Source: Tenrec ecaudatus
Lineage: Eukaryota; Chordata; Mammalia; Afrosoricida; Tenrecidae
Direction of reading: 5' to 3'
NCBI RefSeq assembly: GCF_050624435.1
Contig: NC_134537.1
Span: forward strand, 10,598,584-10,662,583
Length of the DNA stretch: 64,000 bases
Position numbers and translations under genes: made by a program. Below are positions 32,806 to 44,790 of the stretch, one piece after another. The notes below the pieces were generated by a model, which saw only the letters and a list, made by a program, of their open reading frames with translations, searched no databases and was not told the DNA's origin. Within the stretch, counting starts at the first letter, position 1. Each line of letters begins with the position of its first letter.

Positions 32806-33684
32806 GTAAAGGCCCAGCCAGTCTGTGGGGGAACTTTTAGATCTTTGATGTTGTCCTATAGCGAACAAGAAAGAGTTGTCTCCAGGGCCTACTCCCAGGC
32901 AAACAAGGATTTCAGTAGATGGAATGGTGCCCAGAGTCCTGGATTTTCAAGATGGCAGTGCCAGAGTGCCCAGCTTCTCTATGAGGACAGGGTTCTGGAT
33001 CATATGTCATGGTAATTTCTTGCCTTACAGTTTCGGCCTGGCACAGGTGTAAATTCAAACCTGTATTGGGGTTAGACCTCTCAGAAGTGACTTATATTTT
33101 CTCCAACCAGAAAGAAGCTTTTTTGGCTGCCCCATTGAATTTAGCAGGGGCCCGCCTAAATGTCCAGGGTGACCTCTTGGGAGAGACTCTGCTAAAAGAA
33201 CCCTGGTTATATTTGCCCTCTTGATAGAAGAGGCGAATGAAACTATCTAATGTAGAGGGTCAGAGGGGTACTGAGAACAGCATACCTGCCTGGGAAGTCT
33301 TACTGCATTCCAGGAGGGCCTTGGGTCAAGGCCATTGGCTCTTTTTTGCTTTGATTATTTTTTAAACAAACAACTTAGTTCTTTCCTTTGCAGAAAATAG
33401 TGTTATCTTTTCATTAATCTTTCTTTTATTTTTTTAAGAAGTTTGGGTTTATGATCCTTCTAAGCTCTTGTCACATGATAGTGGGGGGATGGAAAGTTTG
33501 CATAATTTAAAACTACAGACAGGGTTGAGTTCTGGCATGATAAGTCCTCAGTCCTTTCTCCCACCCCATGCTGGGCGCCCACATCAGATCATGCCATATC
33601 AAAGCCCAAGCAGGCCATAGTTAGAGGTTTCATAGATCACAATAACACTATCAATGACAATAGTGGGATGAGTATGTCTAGGAG
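32431..33684. other. Intergenic, contains (GA)n; no gene seen
   Basis: Unassigned apart from a long pure (GA)n tract at about 32730-32803 (roughly 37 units). The open stretch at 33009-33224 is short and unrecognised. Confidence 0.5.
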
Positions 33685-33875
33685 TCACTGGGTGGTATAA
33701 ATGGTGAATGCACTTGACCTTCACCAAAAGTTTAGAGGTTCAAATCCCCCCAGACGGACTTCAGGAAGAAGGCCTGGTGATTGCTTCTAAAAGAACTAGC
33801 TACTAAAAACTCTGGATTGTAGTTTTAGTCGGACATTTATGGGGTCACCATGAGTCCTAGTGGATGCTATAGTAG
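33685..33875 (+). repeat. AfroSINE, variant type
   Basis: 'AGGAGTCACTGGGTGGTATAAATGGTGAATGC', 'AGAGGTTCAAATCCCCCCAG', 'AGAAGGCCTGGTGATTGCTTC', 'TATGGGGTCACCATGAGTCC', in AfroSINE-variant order. Confidence 0.8.
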
Positions 33876-34693
33876 TTGGGGTGTCTCCGACCATGACTCT
33901 AGTTGGGTGTACCTCCAGTTCCTGCTGCTTCAAATACAGTCATGGGGCTTTACGCCCCCTTCCCCCATGGGGATTCAAGAGGATCATGGGTTAATGTTCT
34001 CCTGGGTGTTCATGAGAGCAGCTGAAGTGACTTCTTGCACTTCCCACATCTGGCTTGTTTGTCTGCATACCTTCAACCAAATCAGCGCCCAAACTTAGGG
34101 ACAACCGTCCATGCCTTTGTTCCCTTTCCCACTAATTTCTGGGAATGCTTGAAGACGGATTTCTCCCCATTCCCAGGACACTTTGAACCAGGTTTGGATG
34201 CTAACAATTCTGTCTTCAGTACATGTGGGTCAGCAAAAGATATTGTATTAAATACAAACACACATGCATGCGTACATGCACACACACATATAGCATAGAT
34301 ATTTTTGTACTCAGGACTAGAAAGGGTTTAGGTAGCAACAGGGGGTGAGATTTAGATAATTTAACGACTGGTTTGCTGCCCTAATGACCGTTTTAAGTAT
34401 AAATATATATATATATAAAGGTAGTTTATTATTTCATACAGTTAATACTTAAATAAGAACAATAAAAGAGGCACACAAAACAAGGTTATAAGAAAGTGTT
34501 TTAAAATAGCAGTGACAAATATTAAGAAATATCTGACACAAAGACTATTCCTTAAGGTATTTCCATGTTGCTTCTTGACTGGCCTCTTCCCTTACAGGAT
34601 TCTATGCCTTTATCTGAGCATCTTCGACTGTGTGGTTTATCCTTAACCATTTGTTCACTGTCAGGGTAGAAGCCCATTTCTTTACAGGTAGAC
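33876..34693. other. Intergenic, no gene seen
   Basis: Unassigned; short (CA)n at about 34255-34290 and a small (TA)n at about 34401-34418. Confidence 0.4.
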
Positions 34694-34878
34694 TGTGGTT
34701 CTTACATCATCGGGTGTCAATTTGGGACTTGAGAGGATTAAGGGTGAAGGGGTGGAGTCTAGTCTGTCAGTTGGGTCATAGCCAATGAGACCTCTGAGTG
34801 GGCATGGCCTTCCCCTGAGGATTCTGGGAACTCCTAGATTTCCTTCTTGGAGGTGGGAGACACTCTCTCTCTGCTTCT
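34694..34878 (+). repeat. Truncated LTR (5' third only)
   Basis: 'TGTGGTTCTTACATCATCGGGTGTCAATTTGG', 'GTGAAGGGGTGGAGTCTAGTCTGTCAGTTGGG', 'GAGGATTCTGGGAACTCC', then ends abruptly after 'GAGACACTCTCTCTCTGC'. The remaining two thirds are deleted. Confidence 0.8.
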
Positions 34879-35747
34879 GATGAACTCACAGCAGTTGTTC
34901 AGTGTGTTAGACAACACTTTTTAAACACTTTCAGGAATTTCAGGATTCATTCAAAATAACTCATGGGAACTTGGGGCATCACACAGAGCTGAAATGAGAA
35001 TGACAGCGTATCACCCTTGTTTGGCAATTTTTGTCTTTATGTTATAGCTTGGTTTGCTAAAGTAACAAATGCAAGGGAATAAAATTTCATAAAAATATGA
35101 TGAGTTTTATGAAATGGATAAATAAATATTATAAGCATAGTTCTGTGTAATTTATTTATACCTATGGATAGAATGAACATCACCACGCATGCTCACAATA
35201 TGCCGGCACACAGATGAATGTTCAGAAGAATGCACATTTGTGACTTCCACTGTGGGCAATTGCCCAGCCACTCACCTTAGAGAGAACCCTGACAAGCGAC
35301 ATTGTAACAACGGGTTTGTTCTGCTGAACTGGTGGGAACCACGGAGTGTGAACATCTGGAGACCTGTAAAATCACTAGACTGTGTCTACGAGTGTGAGAT
35401 TGGGCTTTGGGGCTCCGGGAGCTTAAGTGTTTTTTCTAGGGCTATCCAGCTAATGGTGGTCACGGGTCTGACCGCAGTCTGGGACGTGAGTGGAGCACAC
35501 TGTTGAGGCATTCTTTATACCCAGGTCAATGCACAAACCTTAAGTGTCCACTTCACCAATTTAAAAATTATATTGAGATCTTTGTGTATGAGATATAGAG
35601 CATTCCCAGCATCCCTGGGCGTCCCGTTATACTTCCTCGATAGAAAGTTCTTTCTTGAGGACAGATGATTGTTAACAGCTTGTTTCTTTCTTTCTTTCTT
35701 TCTTTTTCCCTATAAAGGTCTGTCTTTTTATTGGAGTTCAAGTTTTA
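34879..35747. other. Intergenic, no gene seen
   Basis: Unassigned, with a weak MIR-like block near 35425-35500 and (TTTC)n at 35685-35710. Confidence 0.35.
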
Positions 35748-36400
35748 TTTTTTAAAATCATTTTATTAGGGGCTCATACAACTCTTACCACAATCCATAC
35801 ATACATCAATTGTGTAAAGCACATTTGTACATCCATTGTCCTCATCATTCTCAAAGCATTTGCTCTCCACTTAAGCCCCTGGCATCAGATCCTCATTTTC
35901 CGCCCCCCCTCCATGCTCCCCCTCCCTCATGAACCCTTAATAATTTATAAATTATTATTTTGTCATATCTTGCCCTATCCGACTTCTCCCTTCACCCACT
36001 TTTCTGTTGTCCGTCCCTCATGGATGAGGTCACATGTAGATCCTTGTAATCGGTTCCCACTTTCCAACCCACTCTCCCTCCACCCTCCAGGTATCGCCAC
36101 TCTCACCACTGGTCCTGAAGGGATCATCTGCCCTGGATTCCCTGTGTTTCCAGTTCCTATCTGTACCAGTGTACATCCTCTGGTCTAGCCAGACTTGCAA
36201 GATAGAATTGGGACCATGATATTGGGGGATAGAGGGGGTGGTGGTGGAAGCATTTAGGAACTAAAGGAAAGTTGTATTTCTCATTGTTGCTACATTGCAC
36301 ACTGACTGGCTTGTCTAATCTCCGAGACCCTTCTGTAAGGGGGTGTCCAGTGGCCTATAAATGGGCTTTGGGTCTCCACTCTGCACTACCCCCGACAGCT
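35748..36400 (-). mobile_element. L1 3'UTR copy, long
   Basis: Antisense: 'CATTTTATTAGGGGCTCATACAACTCTTACCACAATCC', 'CATCATTCTCAAAGCATTTGCTCTCC', 'AATTTATAAATTATTATTTTGTC', 'TGATCCTGAAGG'-type and 'GTGTACATCCTCTGGTCTAGCCAGA' blocks, ending in 'CTATAAATGGGCTTTGGGTCTCCACTCTGCACTACCCC'. Confidence 0.85.
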
Positions 36401-36497
36401 TGCTTCTTTAGACAACCCAGCCTAACCACACACAGCATTTGCTCTGTTTGTTCTTTCTAGATTTTATTTGTTGGGAATATGTACAACAACAAAATCA

Positions 36498-36674
36498 AAA
36501 CAAACTCACTGCCATTGAGTCGATGCCAACTCACCGTGGAGTCAGTAGGACAGGGTAGAACTGTCCTCGTGAGTTTATGAGACTGTAACAATTTACTGGA
36601 ATAGAAAGTCCAGTCTTTCTCACTTGGAGAGGCTGGTGGATTTGATCTGCTGACCTTGCCACCAGGGCTCCTAT
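36498..36674 (-). repeat. AfroSINE
   Basis: Nearly complete antisense copy: 'ACTCACTGCCATTGAGTCGATGCC', 'GGACAGGGTAGAACTGTCC', 'CCAGTCTTTCTCACTTGGAGAGGCTGGTGG', 'CTGACCTTGCCACCAGGGCTCC'. Confidence 0.85.
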
Positions 36675-36794
36675 GCACAGCAAAACATATATCAATTCAA
36701 CAGCTTCCAGACACTGAATTTAGTGACATTAATTGGATTCTTCAAGTTGTGCCCCCACATTCCCCTTACTTTTCTGATTGTTTTATTAACTATG

Positions 36795-37369
36795 GTGCAG
36801 TGAGTTACTCAACATGCCCCTTCTAGCTAGATAGTCTTGTGCCACCAAAGGACTGGGAGGGATTATGTAAATGAAGTACTCGTGGCCCACCAAGGGGATT
36901 GGATAGCTTGCTAATATGATGTAATTAAGGTACATTGCACTCTTGTGAGGATGGTTCATGCAAATAAGATACATGGAATGTTAATGAGGGGATTGGTCAG
37001 GTTCATCATTTTACCAGGCTTGAAGGGGGCCTCGGAGAGAAAGAGAGTGAATGGCACCATGGAAGACAGCGACAGATGTCAGCAGAGCAAGAGCAAGAAC
37101 AATGGTGACGTGAGATAGCAGGAACCAGGAGATGGATATGACATGACTGAGGTGGGATTTGCTTCCCCAGAGAACTAAGAGCTGACTCAACTGTCCAAGC
37201 AGACCTCCAGAGGACTGGGTGGGAGAGGACGAGACGTTTTCCTGATCTAGAAAACACATAGGTCTTGTTCTTATTACTTCCAAATTGACACTGATACCAA
37301 GATCTAGCCTGTTACTTTCCCAATAAACCACTTACGTGAACATGGTTCAAGAGTCTGTGAGACATTGCA
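36795..37369 (+). repeat. Possible second-type LTR
   Basis: A segment with LTR-like 3' features: 'CTGTTACTTTCCCAATAAACC' (poly(A) signal) followed by 'GTTCAAGAGTCTGTGAGACATTGCA'. Its ends and target duplication are not convincing, and it does not belong to the main LTR family of this window. Alternatively it is unique sequence. Confidence 0.3.
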
Positions 37370-37449
37370 GTGACTTCCCAAACCCAAAGATGGGACAGAG
37401 ACCACTGAGGGGAGGAGGTGTCATTGATAGCAGAGATGATGAAATAGTA

Positions 37450-37868
37450 TGTGTTAGGCTGGGTTGACTAGAGAAACAAATCCAGAGCCACTCAAGAAGT
37501 AATCGTGTATCAATAAAGCATCTCAGCCCAGTCCAAATCAAGTCCATAATCCTATAGCAGCCCATAAGTCTCTTTAGACTCACACAGCCACAGGAAATTA
37601 GGCAAAATACAGGAAGGTCACAGGCCAGTGGGTGAAAATTCTTGTGGATCCAGTGGCAGTACATGGATCTCCAGGGCTCTGGCCACCATCGGAATCAGCC
37701 AGCAAGAAGGTGAGGGCAGAGAGAAGTGGAGAGGATCCTAGACCCCTCCTTAAGAGAAGGCCACACCCACAAGGAGGTACCATTAGGCTTGTGACCTGAT
37801 TGACAGGCTAGATTCCACCCTTACACTTTTACATCTTCAACTTGACACAAAATTATGTAACTACCACA
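37450..37868 (-). repeat. Solo LTR, ERV-L-like family
   Basis: Antisense, 419 bp, from 'TGTGTTAGGCTGGGTTGACTAGAG' to 'TTATGTAACTACCACA', with 'CTTGTGGATCCAGTGGCAG' inside. Some central sequence is missing compared with the 520-bp copies. Confidence 0.85.
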
Positions 37869-38559
37869 TACAACAAGAGCCTGGGAAAGGTGGCTCTTTG
37901 AACATTGTTACACTTCATCTCATAGCAAGAGGTTTATGTGATGATTCTTACACTTTAATGTCACCACTCCCAATCTATCATGTTACCATTACCTCTTGAT
38001 TCCAGGGAGACAGTTCTTTAGAAAGTATTATGCCCCAGGCAGACCTTTTTTTTTTTTTTACTAATTACCAACTTTTACTAATTATTTCAAAAGTAAACGT
38101 TTTACTTTTTTAAACCAATTTTCTAAAAAACAAATTTGTTGACCTCGTTTTAACCTACCTTACAATTAAATGGCTTACATATATTAAAACGAGCAGTGTG
38201 ACCATCATTATAGTCAAGTTTAGAACATTTTCTCTATTTTTGTCATATTATTCTTAAGCTAAACTTTTGTTTGGTTTTCAGAGGACTCCAGGGATATTTT
38301 TAGTTTAGGTTTAAAGATGTTCTCAGAGCAATAGTTTGAGGTGTTCATCCGCCCTCCAGAAAGTCTACAGGCAATGAGGATGTGAAATTTTACATTTCTT
38401 CCTTTTGATTAAGGGTTCTCTATGGAATCTTTGATCACAATGTATAGCAAAGCTAAGCCGGCATCTTCCTTCTCTTCTGGTGTGATGGCAAAGGAATTTC
38501 ATTGTTTATGAAAGCAATTGGCTTCCTATTCCTGCCTGACTTTCCCCCTTGTTTTCCCA
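37869..38559. other. Intergenic; diverged L1-like pieces
   Basis: 38105-38245 resembles the antisense 3'UTR of old L1s ('GTGTGACCATCATTATAGTCAAGTTTAGAACATTTTC'). The rest is unassigned. No gene. Confidence 0.4.
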
Positions 38560-39850
38560 GGTGAAGAGAGACCAATTGTTTTCATTGGAATTGTGAGGAA
38601 ACTTCAGAACACTTTGGGTAGTAGTGACATCTTAACAATATCAACTCTTCCATTGCATGAACATGCAGCATTTCACCGTTTATTGTTGTCTTTTAAAACC
38701 TAGGTAGCAGTGCTTTATAATTTTCATTGTATAAACTCACCATGCCCCTGACTAGATTTATTCCTAGTTACTTTATTATCTTAGATGTTTCTGTAAATAG
38801 AATTATCTTCCTAATTTCCCTTTGAGATGTCTCATTGCTGGTGTCAAGGAACCTACCAAACGTCTGCTTATTGACTGAGTACTCTGAGACTTTGCTAAAT
38901 TCCCCTGCTAGCCCTAGAGGATTTCTTGTGGACTTGTTGCTTATTTTTACATATAAAGTCACATAAGTCATGAGTAGAGATCATTGTACTCCTTCGTTTC
39001 CAATCTGGATACTTTAAAAGTTGTTCCTTTTTGTGTTGTTGCGCTGGGGAGGACTTCTAATACACCCCTGAGTAGAAGTGGTAAGGGCAGGCACCACTCT
39101 CATGCTAACGATGGTGTTGGCTGTAGGCTTTTCATCCGTCCCTGAATCACAGCGAGGGGTTTCCATCTATTCCAGTCTTCCTTCGAGTTTTCATCAAGAA
39201 AGGGTGTTGGGAGCTTACAGAAAGATTTTTCTGCCTCCACAGAGACCATGTGTGGTGTTTCCCCTTTGCTTTAGTGATATGACTTTCTTTTCTAATCTTG
39301 AGCCATCTCTGCATCCTTGAAATGAATCCACCTTGTCAAGATGTCGGATTCTTTTTATAGGCTCTTGCATTCTGTTTGTAAGTATCCTGTTGAGGATTTT
39401 GACATCTACATTCACAAATTATACCTGCCTGCAGTTTTCTTTTCTTGTGACGTCTTCTGGTTTGGGTATCATAACTACAATCCTCCAGGAAGCTACCTGA
39501 TCCTGGACTTTTTTCTTTTACTTTTTGACGGTTGAGGATTTTTGAACACGGGTTCGATCTCTTCACTTGCTATGACTCTATTAAGACCTTCTATTTCCTC
39601 TAGAGTCAGTTGTGTACACTGGAGAATTTGCCTATTTTATCTCAGTTATCCAGTTTGTTGCCATATAGTTGTTCATAATAGTCTGTCACAATTCCCCTCA
39701 TCTCTAGCAGGTCAGTTATAACGTCCCCTCTTTAATTGTTAATTTTGGCTGTGGGCTTCATGTCTCTCCTTTTCTTCATCAGTCTAGCTGAAGGCTTGTC
39801 AGTGTGTGCACTGGAGCCTGGCTTTTGCTCTAGCTGATGGGCCTGGCATG
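38560..39850 (-). mobile_element. Old L1 ORF2 fragment, antisense
   Basis: About 1.3 kb antisense to L1 ORF2. Minus-strand reading near 39215-39566 gives 'KILNRILTNRMQEPIKRI', the classic reverse-transcriptase-region motif. Upstream blocks such as 'TTTGGGTAGTAGTGACATCTTAACAATATCAACTCTTCCA' and 'CTCCTTCGTTTCCAATCTGGATAC' are in normal order. Many stops; no function. Confidence 0.85.
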
Positions 39851-40365
39851 TTGATGCATGCTTCACCCCGCCGACTCCTATTTGTCCTTCTCGGTGAAAC
39901 GTTGAATGCAGAACTGCAGATAAACAATAGTCCCTGTGAATGGATGTGCTGAGTCATGGACGTTCTGGAGATGCGTAATTGCCAGGCTTGGGTAAATCAA
40001 CATCTTGAGTCAGTTGGTTGCATTATATTTATTTCTGGCACAGAAAATCACTGCCTTGTTGTAGTTTTCCTATTTGTATAACAACTCCCATTGTTTAATC
40101 ACAGTGTACACATCTTTAGGGAAAAAATGTAATTCCATTGGCATAGCACTGGCTAAGGAACTGCTTAATTCCATTTGATCAGAATGCCGATGGTGGGTCT
40201 ATCCTGTGGGATTTTATTTAAAAACAAGTTTGTCGATAAATAAGATGATTTTAAAATAAAACAAATGTGTAAGCTCATTTAGTTTATCGCATGTTATCAG
40301 GATAAGACATATAAGTAAGGCCATGAGGCATTCCATTAGGATTAGAGAAACAAGACATTAAAAAG
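39851..40365. other. Intergenic, nothing recognised
   Basis: AT-rich unassigned sequence of about 500 bp. No gene or clear repeat. Confidence 0.35.
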
Positions 40366-40645
40366 TGTGTTAGGCCGAATTGACTAGAGGAATAAATCCA
40401 GTAATGCTCATCTCTGCATAAGAAGTGCCCGTATTTCAAGAAAGCATCCCGTCCCAGTCCAACTCCAGTCCATTAAGTCTGATACTAGACCATCAGTCCC
40501 TCTTCAGACTCACGCAGCCACATGCAGTGATGCAGAATGCAGGCAGATCACAGGCTGGTGGCTGCAAAGTCGTGTGGATCCAAGTTTGGTTGAAATATGT
40601 CAGGGCTCTGGCAGCTCTCAAGGTGGCCTGCAAGCAGAAGAGTGA

Positions 40646-40677
<32 letters not shown>

Positions 40678-40795
40678 CAGGAGAGCGCCAGAGCCTTCCT
40701 GATGAGAAGGCCACACCCCTGATTGACAGTCTGGATGCTACCCCTACTCTTTTGTAGAGCTCCAAGTTGGCATACTATTATGTAACTATGACACA
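40366..40795 (-). repeat. Solo LTR with internal (GA)n
   Basis: Antisense copy from 'TGTGTTAGGCCGAATTGACTAGAG' to 'TATGTAACTATGACACA'. A pure GA run occurs at about 40647-40673. Target duplication not preserved. Confidence 0.8.
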
Positions 40796-40984
40796 AGGTT
40801 CACATCTTTAGGCTTCAGGCAGTTCTCTTTAATACGAAGCCACAGGAGGAGGTCTTGACCACCATGGCTCATACTGGGCAGATGTTTCTCGTTGCTAGGA
40901 GGAAGGTTGGCAGTAGTAGACAGACTCTAAGCTTTGTTCCTGGCAGAACACATTTTCGTAGAGTCTCAGAGTCTCAAAAATGAA

Positions 40985-41170
40985 AACAAAGAAACCAACT
41001 CACCGCCACCAGTCAATGCTGACTCAGCAGTGTCCTGTGGGATTCCAAGACTGTCCTTGTATAAGGGAGTAGAAAGCCCAGTCTTTCTCCCTTGGAGCTG
41101 GGGGTGGTTTCAAACTGTTGACCATGCAGATTGGAGCCCAGCATGTAATCACTACACCACCAGTGCTCTT
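40985..41170 (-). repeat. AfroSINE
   Basis: 'ACCAACTCACCGCCACCAGTCAATGCTGACTC', 'GTAGAAAGCCCAGTCTTTCTCCCTTGGAGC', 'GTGGTTTCAAACTGTTGACC', 'GTAATCACTACACCACCAGTGCTC'. Full-length antisense copy. Confidence 0.9.
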
Positions 41171-41654
41171 TTGAGTCGAGAGAGAGAGATTTTTGCCTCT
41201 GCCTTCTTTCATTGAGGGTTTCTACGCGATTTTCTTATGGGAGTCATTTATTAATAGCCAGGCGTTGTCATAGCTATCAAACATTAGTGTATTACATCTC
41301 TTTTTAAGTCAGAGATTAAGGAGGGTGTTTACGACTCACTTATGCCTCAAGGTAAATCGATCAATTTACAGTTTTTTAGTGAAGTTACATTTTCTTTTTT
41401 CCATATCCTTCAAGTGCAAGGTCAGTTTAGAGAGGCCATTTATGGAACGTTTCTTCTATTTCATAGGTCATCTGAATGCACATTATGAGTGACTTATACA
41501 CATGTGGTTTGAGAACACTCATGATAGACGCTAACCTTTCAGGATAGGCCTACTCCCCCACCCCCCCAATTTCTGTTATATCTTTAATGCACTGTGCTGG
41601 GTAGCAGCACAGCCAGCAGATAGAACTGCTCATGACTGCTCTTGAGTTGGGCAG
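41171..41654. other. Intergenic, no gene seen
   Basis: Unassigned. Confidence 0.35.
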
Positions 41655-42152
41655 TGTGGCAGCTATATAATCTCCTGTCAACTTGAGCGAAGGGGTGGAG
41701 TCTAGCCTGTCAATGAGGCCACAGCCAACGAGGCCTCTGTGTGGATCTGGTCTTCTCCTGAAGATTCTGGGAACTCCTGTCTTCCTCCCAGTAGGTGGGA
41801 GACACTCCTGCGGACAAACCAGATGGGGTCATGGTGATCCCAGGTAGCCCTAAAGCTAAAGGAGCCACATGGAGACCCATGCCAGCGCTGAGATGCTTCC
41901 ACCACCACTGGATCCACAAGGCTTTCCACCCTTTTGACCTTCCTGCACTCAGTGTCATTGCATGGCTGTGTGAGTCTGAAGAGGAATTTATAGATTGGTA
42001 TCGGACCTATGGCTAAAATTGGACTTATGAATTTGATTTGGCCTGGGCTGGGATGTTTTCTCGATACGTAGTTGTTCTTTTATAGAAAGCTCTTTCTGAG
42101 CCACACACGAGAGCCTCTGGATTTGTTTCTCTAGTCAACCAGGACTAACACA
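41655..42152 (+). repeat. Solo LTR with perfect 5-bp target duplication
   Basis: 498 bp from TGTGGCAG to CTAACACA, bounded by GGCAG (41650-41654) and GGCAG (42153-42157). Carries the family blocks 'GTGGAGTCTAGCCTGTCAATGAGGCCACAGCC' and 'CCACTGGATCCACAAGGC'. Confidence 0.95.
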
Positions 42153-42398
42153 GGCAGGATGTGTATCACCTTCCCACCCCCTCTTCACCCCACATTCATT
42201 ATTGTTACTGTAAGCGCTGGCATGGGCAGAAACGATAAACACCACACGTCCCATGAACTGATTGTCCCCAAATGCCTTGACATCAGCATAACTAGAGGGT
42301 ACAAACTCTAGAGGTGCCATTGACTTGTTGTGTGACTTTTAAGAGTTGACTCACATTGATTTATTTGCTTATTTCTGGCATGTCACCATGTGAAAGAG

Positions 42399-42611
42399 CA
42401 GCGGTTCTCAACCTGTGGGTCATGACCCCTTTGGAGGGTCGAACGACCCTTCCACAACGGTCGCCTAAGATGGTCTTAGGAACCGAGACATTGCTCCTCT
42501 ATCCGTCTCCAGGAGGGTTTGCCCACATACAGGTACGCCCACATACGGGGTCACCACAACATGAGGAACTGTATTAAAGGGTCGCAGCATTAGGAAGTTT
42601 GAGAACTACTG
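42399..42611. mobile_element. Non-autonomous SPIN MITE (213 bp)
   Basis: Starts CAGCGGTTCTCAACCTGTGGG and ends ...TTTGAGAACTACTG. The interior reads 'GGGTCGAACGACCCTTCC', 'AAGATGGTCTTAGGAACCGAGAC', 'GGGTCACCACAACATGAGGAACTG', 'TATTAAAGGGTCGCAGCATTAGGAAG'. This is the short, abundant SPIN non-autonomous form. The 8-bp flanks TGAAAGAG (42391-42398) and TGATAAAG (42612-42619) share six bases, consistent with a decayed hAT target duplication. Confidence 0.95.
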
Positions 42612-42682
42612 TGATAAAGGAATGATTTATTAATTAGAATAAAGTCCATGACACATCATATAGCTTAGTTATTTTCATTTTT

Positions 42683-43065
42683 CTTATCACTTTATTGAGG
42701 GGTCTTACAATGCTTCTTACAATCCATGTATCAGTTGCATATTTGTACATAAGTTGCCATCCTTCTTTTCTAGAGTTGCTTTCTATTGAGCCCTGGGCAT
42801 CAGCTCCTTTTTTTGCCCCACCCTCTCCACCACCCTCATGACCACTTGATAGATTACAAAGTATTATTATTTTCATGTCTCCCACCAACTACACTCTCCC
42901 TTACCCCATGGTTTCCGTTGGAGGGGTGTGTGTCGTTGTGTGTCGATCATTATGATTGGTTTCCCCTTCCTTCTTTCTTCCCTGCCTCCACCCCTCCCAT
43001 CTGGTATCTCTCTTCCCACTCCTGCTCCTGGGTTGGAAGTGTTGTGAGCTCTTATCTCTTATCAA
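42683..43065 (-). mobile_element. L1 3'UTR copy
   Basis: Antisense: 'CTTTATTGAGGGGTCTTACAATGC', 'GTTGCCATCCTTCTTTTC', 'TTGAGCCCTGGGCATCAGCTCC', 'CTTGATAGATTACAAAGTATTATTATTTTCATG'. Diverged. Confidence 0.8.
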
Positions 43066-43994
43066 CACCAGCCACTTTCTTAAAGACAACCATACAACCA
43101 CCTGAGAACAAATAGACATACACCTCTGACAATCCTGACAAATAAGCTACAGGTCCCAAGTCGAGGGCTGGGGAGGGGCAATGAAAGAACTCCACGTGAA
43201 GGGAATACGGACTTATGAATTTTTAAAGCTTGTACAGCAATAGTCGATAATGGAAGAGGGCAGCTCAGATAAAAGCAATGGCTCAGGGTGACGGGGCGAG
43301 GCTGTGAAAGCTGTGTGGGGCCATGCAGGGGCGGAGTAGACAAACAGGGGTCTCCAGGGGAGGGAACAAGATAGGGACTCTCCACTTGCTGCTGTAAACA
43401 AGGAGGGTGGGGCCCAGGACCCAAGCTCTAAGCTCCACATCACCAAGATGTAAGCATGGACCTTCCCCCGCCCCCATCAGCAGTGGACTGGTCAGCACTG
43501 GCTACTACATTCGGTGGTTGCCAAACAGAACCACCCCACCTGATCGAGGCGGGACGGCCTTCCCACACCGGCCATGGTTCTTTGGCTTAGAGTCCAGAAG
43601 ACTTGGCCGCCTCTGAGGGGTCAATCTGCTGACTGTCTTCCCAGCTGAGAATCCTGAGAAAAGCCATCTGCTTCTGGAGCCCATCCCTGCTGTCCTCCCT
43701 TTTACGGCCCCGCCCCTAGCTCCAGACTGGCTCGAGGACACAGGAGGTGCCCAGACAAGCCTTCTTCAGGTGCACCTGTGTGGAGGTGTGTGTATCTGGA
43801 TACAGAAACATATTTCCCACCAGGGCCTGTGTAGAGATGCACTGTGTTTTTATGTACTCCTGTGCTGAGGTGTGTGTGTGCATGAGCACCTGTGTGGCGC
43901 TGTGTGTCTGTCTGTGTGCACAGTGGACGTACCTTTACAGGGCCTTTGTCCTCTTAGCTGTAAATTACAGCTGTGACAGCTGCAGCTGTCCTGC
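43066..43994. other. Intergenic, no gene seen
   Basis: Unassigned 0.9 kb. Open frames up to 114 codons (minus, 43080-43424) and a TG/GTGT-rich stretch at 43770-43920 show no family resemblance. Confidence 0.4.
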
Positions 43995-44105
43995 AAGAAC
44001 AGTACCTATTTCATAGAGTTATGGAAAACAAGTGAGTGGCATGTTCAGGCATACCTATGCAGCATCCCAAACAGTGTCTAGCATATAGTCAGTGTTCAGC
44101 AATGC
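43995..44105 (+). repeat. MIR fragment
   Basis: 'CATAGAGTTATGGAAAACAAGTGAG' and 'AAACAGTGTCTAGCATATAGTCAGTGTTCAGCAATG' fit the 3' half of MIR. Confidence 0.55.
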
Positions 44106-44509
44106 AGTTCATTATAGTGATAGGCACAGTGCTCACAGCTTATTTACTCTCCATTCAGATTCTGAGACTTGAAAACAACAAGAACTGGCATTAAAATATA
44201 AAAAGAAAACCACCAAATAAGAACCAACAAATACCCAAAACTGTGTCATGGCACGGATTTTTACTGCTCACAAGCATTCCCAGCGCTCTCCTTCCTTTCC
44301 CAGTTGCCCTACAACTAGGGCAGGCCTTGTGACTAGCAATAAGTCTTGGAAGACATATAGCCAGAACGCTACCTAGAAAACAAGGTGCAAGACTTCAGCT
44401 CATCTACCTGGGTTTAGTATCAGGAGAGGCCAGTTCCCGAGAGAGGTCATCGTGCTTGGTCAAGGAGCAGGGCAGTGAAAAAGAGGAAGGATGGGTTGAC
44501 ACGTGGCTG
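44106..44509. other. Intergenic, nothing recognised
   Basis: About 400 bp with no gene or clear repeat. Confidence 0.35.
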
Positions 44510-44790
44510 CAACAATGTTGCTGTTGTTGTCCTTAAGTGCCACGGAGTCAGTTCCAACCCTAGGGACACAGCGACCATAACACAGCCGAAGGAAGAACCA
44601 TCTGGTCCTGCGTCATACGCACCGTGGATCTTCGGTTTGAGTCCGTTGCCGCAGCCACTGTGCATTCATCTTGGATTCCCAAAAGCGACCGTGGTGAGGA
44701 TGGCCCAGGACTGGGCAGTGTTCGGTTCTGTGGTGGTTAGGCGTTGGAACTGGCACGATGACATCGACAACAAAACCAACGCGATTGAGC
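44510..44790. mobile_element. RTE 3' end, inverted pair
   Basis: The left half is antisense RTE ('TGTTGTTGTCCTTAAGTGCCACGGAGTCAG', 'GCCGCAGCCACTGTGCATTC'). The right half, from about 44692, reads in the sense direction ('GTGAGGATGGCCCAGGACTGGGCAGTGTTCGG'). The two are head to head, as expected of an inverted rearrangement or two copies. Confidence 0.55.
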
